From NCBI GenBank assembly GCA_003218735.1, contig QHOJ01000146.1, positions 1 to 5,417 of the forward strand: a stretch of DNA of 5,417 nt, in the 5' to 3' direction. The stretch comes from Verrucomicrobiota bacterium. Its GTDB lineage: Bacteria; Verrucomicrobiota; Verrucomicrobiia; Chthoniobacterales; UBA10450. The notes beneath the pieces are model-generated. The model was not told where the DNA came from and searched no databases. It saw nothing but the letters and a program-made list of their open reading frames with translations. Every line of letters begins with the position of its first letter. The first letter of the stretch is position 1. Both the position numbers and the translations under genes were made by a program. Below are positions 1-5,417 of this stretch, piece by piece.

Positions 1-2592
1 CGCTTGATAGGCGAGCGTCGCCTCGCTCTTACCGATCTCGATATAGTCGAGAATGCGCCGGTAAGCAGCCTCATCGATCACCGGACCAACCGCGATTCCT
101 GGCTCCGCCGGATTCCCGACCCGCAAATTCGCCGCTGCGGAAAGCAAACGTTCCATCACGCGATCATAATTTTCCTCGAGAAGGATGAGCCGTGAGAGAG
201 CGGAGCATTTCTGTCCCTGATAACCGAACGCCGAGTAAATTGAATCGACAATCGCTTCATCGAGATCGGCATCAGAATCGATGATCACCGGGTTTTTGCC
301 GCCCATCTCGCAAACGACGCGCTTCAGCTCGCGTTGGTCTGGCTGAGTTTTGCCCGCCGACTCCCAAATTCTCAGGCCGACTTCGCGCGAGCCAGTGAAC
401 GCGATAAGATCGACATCTTTATGATCGACAAGGTGCGCGCCAATCACAGAACCGTGGCCGGAAATGAAATTCAGCACACCGGGCGGCACGCCGGCTTCTT
501 CAAAGACCTGCATCAACATGGCGCCGCAGATGATCGATTGCTCCGACGGCTTCATGATCACGGTGTTACCTGTGACGAGCGCGGCCGAGACCATTCCGCA
601 CAAGATCGCAATCGGAAAATTCCATGGCGCGATCACCAGTGCGACTCCGCGCGGCCAGTAATGCTGATAGCTTTCTTCCCCGGGAACATGCTGCGTTAAT
701 CGGGGACGGCCAATGAGCCGCATCCGCTCCGCGTAGAAGCGGCAAAAATCCATCGCTTCCCGAATGTCGCCGTCGGCTTCGGCCCAGGGTTTGCCGACTT
801 CAAAAACTTCGACTGCTGAGAGTTCATATCGCCGCCGATCCATGATCGTCGCAGCGCGATCGAGCAATTGCGCTCGCTCTTCAAAAGGAGTGCGGCTCCA
901 TTTTCCAAACGCGGTGCGGGCTGCTTTGACGGCGCGCTCAGCCTCGGGAATTCCTGCTTCCGGCACGTAACCGACAATCTCCTTTGGCGTGGCTGGATTA
1001 ACTGAAGGCGTCAGTTTATCTGTCCAAACTTTTTCGCCACCGATAACGAGGGGATATTTTTCGCCGAATCGATTGCGCACTTCACGCAGCGCATTGCGCA
1101 TCTTTTCCTGATTTTCTTTGTAAACAAAATTCACAAGCGGTGAGTTTTCGTAAATATCGCCGGATGGCCCTTGAAGGGAAGCGTCATTTTCACGATGTCG
1201 ATGTTCCATTGCAGCCGGTTCCAACGACTCTAATCGCGGTGTGGCTTCATCCCAATTGAGGAGCTCGTTCGGATCGCGCAGCAGTTCTTCGGCCGAAACA
1301 TTCTCGGAAAATTTCGCGCGCAAAAAACCTTCGTTTGACGTATTCTCAAGTAACCGCCGGACAAGGTAGGACATTCCCGGAAGCAACTCGCCGACCGGGC
1401 AATATTCGCGGACGCGATAGCCCATTTCGACGAGGGCGCGCTTGATCGGTCCGGCCATGCCATACAGCAGTTGAAATTCGAAACGGCTGGGATCGATTCC
1501 AAGTTCGCCCGCAACCGCCTGCGCGTGCGCGATGCTGCGGACATTGTGCGAACCGAAGGCGGCGGTAACAATCGGTTCGTTTTCCAGCAGCACGCGCGAG
1601 AGCGCTTCGAAATTCATATCACTCTCCGGTTTCTGAAAATAAACAGGGCAATCCCAACCGTTCTGCCTTGATTTCAGTATTTCGTAATCCCAGTACGCGC
1701 CTTTCACCAGCCGCACCGTGAAACGCGTGCCCCGTGCACGACCCCAATCGATCAGATCGCGGAGATCGGCTTCGGCATCGCGCAGGTACGCCTGAATTAC
1801 GATGCCGGCATACGGCCAATCCTTGAATTCTCCTTTGCCAAAGGTTGTCTTGAACAGCTCGAGCGTAATATTTTTGTGCGCGTAGCTTTCCATATCGAAA
1901 TTAATGAAGGCGCCGAGTTCGCGGGCGCGACTCAGAATTGCCCGCAGCTTCGGCGCGAGATGCGCAATGGCGTTAGTCGGATCGGCCGGATTCATCTGCG
2001 AATAGAGCGCGGAGATTTTCACGGAGAGATTTACGACCGGAAAAAGCTCGGAATTTTTTCCGAGCGGATCGGTCCAGCCTCGCGTTTCTCGCGCAAGGCA
2101 CTCCAGCAAATCGAGACATCGCGCCGCATATTCATCAGCCTCTTTTTCACTGAGGACGGCCTCGCCCAAAAGATCGACGGTGAACCCAATTTTCTGCGCT
2201 CGCCGCTTGCGCAGCGTTTTCATTACATCTTCGCAATTTTTTCCGCCGATAAACTGGCGCGCCATTCCGGAAACGTTCTGTCGCAGGATAAACGCACTGA
2301 TCCATGGGACGACGCGCGCGACGCGCACCCCGGTCTGAATCACCGGTGCAAAACCATCTCGCATCCCGGCAAAGTATTCTTCAAGGTGCTGAACGATCTC
2401 GCCGGATTTGCGGAGCGATGGCAGGACATCGACAAAGCGGAACATTTGCACCTTGAAACGCTCATCCCGCATGGAGAGCGCCATCATCCACTGGTAAAAA
2501 CCGGCCTTGCTGAAAAGCGACTCCGGATGTTTGTCAACCAGCTCGAAAATACGCGCACCGCGCTGCTCGATCTCGCTTTGAAGCGACTTCAT
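1..2592 (-). CDS. putA: Bifunctional proline dehydrogenase / L-glutamate gamma-semialdehyde dehydrogenase (PutA), C-terminus cut by window edge
   Basis: The predicted enzyme oxidises proline to pyrroline-5-carboxylate with FAD, then oxidises the semialdehyde to glutamate with NAD+. The minus strand is open with no stop for 864 codons to the window edge. The N-terminal proline dehydrogenase barrel is marked by RLVKGAYW (residues 294-301) and by REYCPVGELLPG followed by YLVRRLLEN (about 395-417; the paired arginines 412-413 are typical substrate-binding residues). The aldehyde dehydrogenase half shows APWNFP (Asn658), FTGSREVG, EMGGKN (Glu762) and GQKCSA with nucleophile Cys796. From memory, short PutAs are about 1000 residues with this Cys near 790, so roughly 100-130 residues are missing. 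There is no ribbon-helix-helix DNA-binding domain at the N-terminus, so it is probably not an autorepressor. An in-frame ATG at 2664 would add 24 hydrophobic residues unlike the family. I prefer the ATG at 2592, where the text becomes MKSLQSEIEQRGARIFELVD. Neither start has a clear ribosome site. Confidence 0.95.
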   Translation of the reverse strand, partial: MKSLQSEIEQRGARIFELVDKHPESLFSKAGFYQWMMALSMRDERFKVQMFRFVDVLPSLRKSGEIVQHLEEYFAGMRDGFAPVIQTGVRVARVVPWISAFILRQNVSGMARQFIGGKNCEDVMKTLRKRRAQKIGFTVDLLGEAVLSEKEADEYAARCLDLLECLARETRGWTDPLGKNSELFPVVNLSVKISALYSQMNPADPTNAIAHLAPKLRAILSRARELGAFINFDMESYAHKNITLELFKTTFGKGEFKDWPYAGIVIQAYLRDAEADLRDLIDWGRARGTRFTVRLVKGAYWDYEILKSRQNGWDCPVYFQKPESDMNFEALSRVLLENEPIVTAAFGSHNVRSIAHAQAVAGELGIDPSRFEFQLLYGMAGPIKRALVEMGYRVREYCPVGELLPGMSYLVRRLLENTSNEGFLRAKFSENVSAEELLRDPNELLNWDEATPRLESLEPAAMEHRHRENDASLQGPSGDIYENSPLVNFVYKENQEKMRNALREVRNRFGEKYPLVIGGEKVWTDKLTPSVNPATPKEIVGYVPEAGIPEAERAVKAARTAFGKWSRTPFEERAQLLDRAATIMDRRRYELSAVEVFEVGKPWAEADGDIREAMDFCRFYAERMRLIGRPRLTQHVPGEESYQHYWPRGVALVIAPWNFPIAILCGMVSAALVTGNTVIMKPSEQSIICGAMLMQVFEEAGVPPGVLNFISGHGSVIGAHLVDHKDVDLIAFTGSREVGLRIWESAGKTQPDQRELKRVVCEMGGKNPVIIDSDADLDEAIVDSIYSAFGYQGQKCSALSRLILLEENYDRVMERLLSAAANLRVGNPAEPGIAVGPVIDEAAYRRILDYIEIGKSEATLAYQA

Positions 2593-2714
2593 CTGCAAAA
2601 ATAGTCCGCTGTTTTGGGTTAGGCAAAGCGGAACGAACCATTTCGCAGGCACAAATAAACTCATGCCGCACACGGTCAGTTCACGGTTTGTTTTCGAATT
2701 AATAAATGAGGCGA

Positions 2715-2729
2715 CCGAACAAATTTCGG
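2715..2729 (+). other. Small perfect hairpin upstream of the long hairpin
   Basis: CCGAA, loop CAAAT, then TTCGG form a perfect 5-bp stem. It lies 14 nt before the long hairpin at 2744-2800, so a plus-strand transcript would carry two stem-loops in tandem. Five pairs alone can arise by chance, so significance rests on conservation in relatives. Confidence 0.3.
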
Positions 2730-2743
2730 GAGCAAGTGGAGGA

Positions 2744-2800
2744 GATTTGCCTGGTGGATTCCGGAGGCCCAGGGCTCGGGTCCGTCAGGCAATCTTTTTT
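2744..2800 (+). terminator. Long interrupted hairpin followed by T6 (intrinsic-terminator-like)
   Basis: GATTTGCCTG (2744-2753) pairs with CAGGCAATC (2786-2794) with one bulged T. The helix continues through two G-U pairs, then GGATTC (2756-2761) with GGGTCC (2778-2783), and then an imperfect GAG/CTC and CC/GG top closing on a CAG loop at 2770-2772. Six T follow at 2795-2800. On the plus strand this is the shape of a Rho-independent terminator, yet no plus-strand gene ends here, because the upstream neighbour putA reads leftward. It could end a short RNA started in the AT-rich core, act as an attenuator before the threonine aldolase gene, or be the A-flanked 3' hairpin of a lost minus-strand gene whose stop codon lies in the T-run. 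Pairing is visible; function is inferred. Confidence 0.5.
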
Positions 2801-2870
2801 AGCGAAACTGCGTGCGGACGTATTGCACGTATTTGCTCGACGGGTCGAAGTCGATTAGCAGGACGGACAT
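2799..2870 (-). pseudogene. Possible severed C-terminus of an unidentified minus-strand gene
   Basis: On the minus strand a 23-codon frame ends at a TAA at 2799-2801, with the tail DFDPSSKYVQYVRTQFR. Its codons are C/G-ending (ATC GAC TTC GAC CCG) like those of the intact genes here, and it reads like a genuine protein end. The stop is followed almost at once by the long hairpin, as expected of a gene end. Upstream, the frame passes into the antisense of the threonine aldolase start and loses that quality. I do not recognise the protein. It may be the remnant of a gene once placed upstream of putA, or a chance frame. Confidence 0.2.
2860..2863 (+). promoter_or_regulatory. Ribosome binding site for the threonine aldolase reading frame
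   Basis: AGGA ends 5 nt before the ATG at 2869. It supports that ATG over the in-frame GTG at 2812, whose extra 19 residues have no counterpart in the family. Confidence 0.45.
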
Positions 2871-3796
2871 GAAGCAATGTGGCGAGCGCCATGAGTTAGG
2901 TAGCGACAATACTGCCGCGATTTGCCCAGAGGCAATGAAGGCGCTCGAAAACGCAAATGTAAACGAGGCGCCATCCTACGGCGAGGATCGCTGGACCGCG
3001 CGCGCTTGCGCTGGCGCAACTGTGTCAATCTTTCCAGAGCGTTGTCTGTCATGAACTCTCTCATATTCAGACCGACGAGTGCGGCGCGCCGGAATTTTTC
3101 ACTAAAGGATCGAAGCTGCTTCTGATTGGTGGCGCGAACGGCAAGATCGACATCGGCGAGGCCGAAGCGGTCATAGCACGTCAGAACGAACTGCATGCGC
3201 ACAAGCCGCGTGCGATCAGTATCACTCAATCAACGGAATTTGGCACGGCTTACACGCGCGAAGAGATTTCGGCGATCAGTGAATTTGCGCGTGGTCGCCA
3301 CATGTTTCTTCACATGGACGGCGCGCGTTTTGCCAATGCGGTTGCAGCGCTAAATTGCGCGCCGAAAGCGATCACATGGGAAGCCGGCGTGGATGTTCTC
3401 TGCTTCGGCGGGACAAAAAATGGCCTCGCTGCCGGCGAGCTGGTGATTTTCTTCAAAAAAGAGCTTTCAAGCGAATTTGATTACCGGCTCAAACAAGCCG
3501 GACAGCTCGGCTCGAAAATGCGTTTTCTTGCTGCGCCATGGTTCGCACTTTTGACGGATAACCTTTGGCTGCGGAACGCGCAGCACGCCAACCGGATCTC
3601 ACGCGAGCTCGCGCCGGTTGAAGGGAACGCCGTGTTCGTGCGAATGAATGACCAGCTCGTTCGCGATCTCCGCGTGCGCTGCTGGCATTTTTATAAGTTC
3701 ATCGAGCCAGATATTTATCGGCTGATGTGTTCATGGTCCCTGGGCGATCAGGACATTTCAAAATTCATCGCCGACACGGTTGCGTTAAATCATTGA
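2869..3796 (+). pseudogene. ltaE: Low-specificity L-threonine aldolase (ltaE-type), broken by two internal deletions
   Basis: The parent enzyme is a pyridoxal-phosphate enzyme splitting threonine into glycine and acetaldehyde. The N-terminal part is in one frame: SDNTAAICPEAM, then APSYGEDRWTARAC up to about 3009. From about 3005 the homology continues in another frame: LALAQLCQSF, VVCHELSHI, TDECGAPEFF, ITQSTEFGT, HMDGARFANA (Asp at 3317), the cofactor lysine in FGGTKNG (AAA at 3416-3418), and MCSW near the end. Compared by memory with Pseudomonas threonine aldolase (about 346 residues), roughly 25 codons are missing at the frame change, including the FFVFNGTAAN-like phosphate-binding loop. 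About 13 codons are also missing between SRELA and PVEGNAVFV near 3610. The total is 928 nt against about 1041 expected, which fits both losses. RGW is changed to RCW at 3680. With the cofactor loop lost, even frameshift suppression should not give an active enzyme. An ATG at 3302 leaves a 164-codon fragment without the N-terminal half. The lipoprotein gene follows 34 nt later. Confidence 0.88.
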
Positions 3797-3830
3797 ACGG
3801 ATCGCGATACGCGACATCTGTATAGACAGA

Positions 3831-4341
3831 ATGAATGCGCTTGCGCGAGCTTTGATATTTGCGATGTTTTTTTTAGTTGGTTGTGAAGCTACACGCGATG
3901 TCGCGGTTACTTCATACCACGTGACACGCGGCGTGGCGGTCGGTTCGTATCGTGTCGCGACGGCGCCGGTGCATTACGCTTTAAAGAGGCATCCGGATGA
4001 TTCATCAGCCACGACTGAGACGACTTCATCCGATGTCACCACGCCGGGCCAGCCGGTTCCGGCGCGAGAATTGGCAGCCGCGCAGCCGCGGCCTCAGACT
4101 GTAGCCAAAAGAACCCCAAACGGTTCATCAACTGTTCCCCCGCGTGTAAGTCACACGGAGACGTCGCAAGCGAAAACAAAACCGCCGTCGACGCGTGCTT
4201 CTTCTGCACAACTGGAATTTCCAACTGCCATACGTTGTGAGCCCATTCGATGCCAGTGGGAGATATGTGGACGTGAGCTGTTATGCGTCGTGCAGCAAAG
4301 TCAAGGACCCCTGGACCGATAAGATTTTCATCGTTCCATAA
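3831..4341 (+). pseudogene. Small lipoprotein of unknown function, frameshifted before its conserved C-terminal segment
   Basis: The ATG at 3831 starts a lipoprotein signal: a hydrophobic core (LARALIFAMFF) and the lipobox LVGC with Cys18 as the lipidated residue, so the product would be exported and membrane-anchored. Residues 21-42 are two copies of an 11-residue repeat. A low-complexity Thr/Ser/Pro/Gln-rich linker follows to about residue 125, then FPTAI. After about 4230 this frame turns into a Cys/Arg-rich tail and stops at 4322. A different frame carries a protein-like ending: YVVSPFDASGRYVDVS, then KVKDPWTDKIFIVP, stopping with TAA at 4339-4341. The likely parent read FPTA..(VPGKPG-like)..YVxSPFD, so about 20 nt seem deleted near 4230. 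I recall such endings in Verrucomicrobiota proteins of unknown role. No clear ribosome binding site precedes the ATG. A sequencing error could also explain the frame change. Confidence 0.65.
3891..3956 (+). repeat. Tandem 33-bp / 11-residue repeat, two copies
   Basis: Codons 21-31 (TRDVAVTSYHV) and 32-42 (TRGVAVGSYRV) of the lipoprotein are adjacent 11-residue units differing at three positions (D/G, T/G, H/R). They follow the lipidated Cys by two residues. The next stretch, ATAPVHYALKR, may be a worn third copy. The alternating hydrophobic/polar pattern suggests short beta strands or an amphipathic element next to the membrane anchor. Confidence 0.6.
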
Positions 4342-4429
4342 CGTTTGGGACACCTCTTCGTAGCGGAAATCGATTTTTCTAAAAGGGCTGGTGTATTGCC
4401 GCGAAGTTCCACGAGTGTTACCTAAGAGA
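4342..4429. other. Short gap between the lipoprotein pseudogene and dsbD
   Basis: These 88 nt carry no gene, no T-tailed hairpin and no convincing promoter. The best -35-like hexamer, TTGCCG near 4397, is followed 17 nt later only by the poor -10 candidate TACCTA. dsbD may therefore be cotranscribed with the genes to its left or use a promoter I cannot recognise. Confidence 0.4.
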
Positions 4430-5417
4430 ATGGAATTGGGAGTTCGACTTGCTGCGCACGTAATCGTCTGCTTGTCGATTTTTGCTTTCGCGTCGCAGGG
4501 ACAGAGCCAGACTCATGAGGGAAAGCAGCTCGTCAAAGCAGAGCTGCTGGCCGATACGACCACCGTGGTCCCTGGCAAACCGTTTACCGCAGGATTGCTG
4601 CTTCGAATGGCACCCGGCTGGCATACCTATTGGAAATTCTCCGGCGACGCAGGACTCCCAACTGAAGTGAAATGGAAATTGCCGAAAGGATGGAAAATTG
4701 GCGAAATCCAGTGGCCGATTCCGCAAAAAACGATCGACCCCGGCGACATTCAAACCTACGGGTATCAGGATGAGGTCCTGCTCATGCAGGAAATCACTCC
4801 GCCGGCGACGATCGACAATTCGTCAGTAAAACTTTCTGCGGACGCAACCTGGCTCGTTTGCGAAAAGATTTGCGTCCCTGGAAGCGCGAATTTGGAGCTC
4901 GAGCTGCCAAGATCAACGACAGGCGCGCCAGCGAATACCGAGAAATTTCCACGTTATCGGCGCTTGCTTCCTCACGATTGGCCGGGAGCCAAAGTTGCGG
5001 CCGTAAATTGGAAGCGCGGGAGATCTGATCTTCGGCTGAGCGTAAAGAGCGCGACGCTCGCAAATTATCCAAATGTAGATTTTTACCCGCTGCCGCAAGG
5101 AGATACGGTGGTTGGCCACCCGCGATTGGAATCTCGCAGCGGAAACGAAATGGTTTTCCGGGTGCCGCTCGAATCGGCGAGCAAAGATTTATCTTCGATT
5201 CAAGGGCTGGTGGTTTTTGCGCAGGACGCGGACGGCAACGAGCGGGCGGCCTGGCAAATCCCAACATCCGCGATTGCATCGGTCGAATCGGCTGCCCCGA
5301 TTCCTGCGCGAGGAATTTTCACTTTTCTTCTGTTCGGTTTTTTGGGCGGGGTCATCTTGAATTTGATGCCGTGCGTTCTGCCGGTTATCTCGCTCAAAAT
5401 TTTCGGATTCATTCAAC
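4430..5417 (+). CDS. dsbD: Thiol:disulfide interchange protein, DsbD/ScsB family (N-terminal part, cut by window edge)
   Basis: DsbD-type proteins carry electrons from cytoplasmic thioredoxin across the inner membrane to periplasmic disulfide isomerases and related partners. From the ATG at 4430, 329 codons are open to the window edge. Residues 1-21 look like a signal peptide (Arg6, hydrophobic core, AFA before the likely cut after Ala21). Residues about 33-160 form the periplasmic N-terminal domain, with GWHTYWKFSGDAGLPT and the cysteine pair WLVCEKICVPG (Cys144, Cys148). A second periplasmic stretch runs to about 295. The first membrane segment then begins with FLLFGFLGGVILNLMPCVLP (Cys315 in the NLMPCVLPV motif), the hallmark of this family's transmembrane domain. 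The rest of the membrane domain and any C-terminal thioredoxin domain lie outside the window. AAGAG lies almost on the ATG, so the ribosome site is poor. The frame has no lesion, unlike its two left neighbours. Confidence 0.93.
   Translation, partial: MELGVRLAAHVIVCLSIFAFASQGQSQTHEGKQLVKAELLADTTTVVPGKPFTAGLLLRMAPGWHTYWKFSGDAGLPTEVKWKLPKGWKIGEIQWPIPQKTIDPGDIQTYGYQDEVLLMQEITPPATIDNSSVKLSADATWLVCEKICVPGSANLELELPRSTTGAPANTEKFPRYRRLLPHDWPGAKVAAVNWKRGRSDLRLSVKSATLANYPNVDFYPLPQGDTVVGHPRLESRSGNEMVFRVPLESASKDLSSIQGLVVFAQDADGNERAAWQIPTSAIASVESAAPIPARGIFTFLLFGFLGGVILNLMPCVLPVISLKIFGFIQ

Larger units (their letters stand above)
2593..2868. other. Divergent intergenic region between putA and the threonine aldolase pseudogene
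   Basis: This gap must hold the promoter for putA (leftward) and whatever once drove the rightward genes. It contains an AT-rich core at about 2690-2708 (TTTTCGAATTAATAAAT), a 5-bp hairpin (2715-2729), a long hairpin with a T-tract (2744-2800) and a short minus-strand coding-like fragment (from 2799). I could not place a convincing -35/-10 pair with 16-18 bp spacing on either strand. If putA starts at 2664 instead of 2592, the gap shortens accordingly. Confidence 0.5.

Noticed and set aside
1876..2604. 242-codon plus-strand open frame
   Set aside because: It is antisense to PutA, whose minus-strand frame carries clear family motifs; this is a shadow of that gene.
2593..2664. N-terminal extension of PutA from the ATG at 2664 (24 extra residues)
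   Set aside because: The residues (MSLFVPAKWFVPLC...) are hydrophobic and unlike PutA N-termini, and family-like sequence starts at the Met at 2592. No ribosome site favours the longer form. It remains possible.
2735..2795. tRNA or SRP RNA in the structured intergenic segment
   Set aside because: No TΨC/anticodon arms and no GGUCAGG..CCGGAAGGAAGCAGCC-type SRP motif; only a long hairpin is seen.
2855..3229. 124-codon minus-strand open frame (and a 163-like set of other frames) over ltaE
   Set aside because: Arg/Ser-rich composition typical of antisense frames; the plus strand carries threonine aldolase motifs throughout.
3802..3814. TCGCG-ATA-CGCGA inverted repeat after ltaE as a terminator
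   Set aside because: Only 5 bp with a 3-nt loop and no T-tract; the next gene starts 17 nt later.
3793..3826. TTGAAC ... TATAGA as a promoter for the lipoprotein gene
   Set aside because: The spacing is 22 nt, too long, and the -10 element would end 4 nt before the ATG.
4143..4157. CGTGT-AAGTC-ACACG inverted repeat
   Set aside because: Short, inside the lipoprotein linker coding region, with no T-run or regulatory context.
4794..5279. 161-codon minus-strand open frame over dsbD
   Set aside because: Arg/Pro/Ala-rich shadow of an intact DsbD coding frame.

Overview
The window looks like chromosomal DNA of a free-living Gram-negative bacterium with moderately high GC. A Verrucomicrobiota (Spartobacteria-like) source is my best guess. 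It rests on the style of the PutA and DsbD proteins and on a C-terminal lipoprotein signature (FPTA... then SPFD..GRYVDVS, then KVKDP...KIF.VP) that I recall from that phylum but could not check by search.

Layout: (1) From the left edge to about 2592, on the minus strand, lies most of a bifunctional proline-catabolic flavoenzyme/dehydrogenase, PutA. It is intact over 864 codons and its C-terminus is cut off by the window edge. (2) A divergent gap of about 275 bp (2593-2868) holds a long interrupted hairpin followed by six T on the plus strand, a smaller hairpin, and a short minus-strand reading frame that reads like the severed C-terminus of a lost gene. (3) From 2869 to 3796, on the plus strand, lies a low-specificity L-threonine aldolase gene (ltaE type) that is broken. 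About 25 codons covering the cofactor phosphate-binding loop are gone with a change of frame, and a further block of about 13 codons is missing in frame. (4) From 3831 to 4341 lies a small lipoprotein gene whose conserved C-terminal signature sits in a different frame from its N-terminus, so it is frameshifted. (5) From 4430 to the right edge lies the start of an intact DsbD/ScsB-type thiol:disulfide interchange protein, cut off inside its first membrane segment.

The genes do not form one pathway. PutA turns proline into glutamate, threonine aldolase splits threonine into glycine and acetaldehyde, and DsbD moves reducing power across the inner membrane. The notable feature is that two adjacent genes between intact flanks carry several lesions: three small deletions and three glycine-to-cysteine changes at positions expected to be glycine. 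Each deletion point sits at or beside a short inverted repeat. This is either a local island of gene decay or a local sequence/assembly artefact; the sequence alone cannot separate the two. I found no mobile element, CRISPR array, tRNA or rRNA, and I do not see a clearly new biological system.
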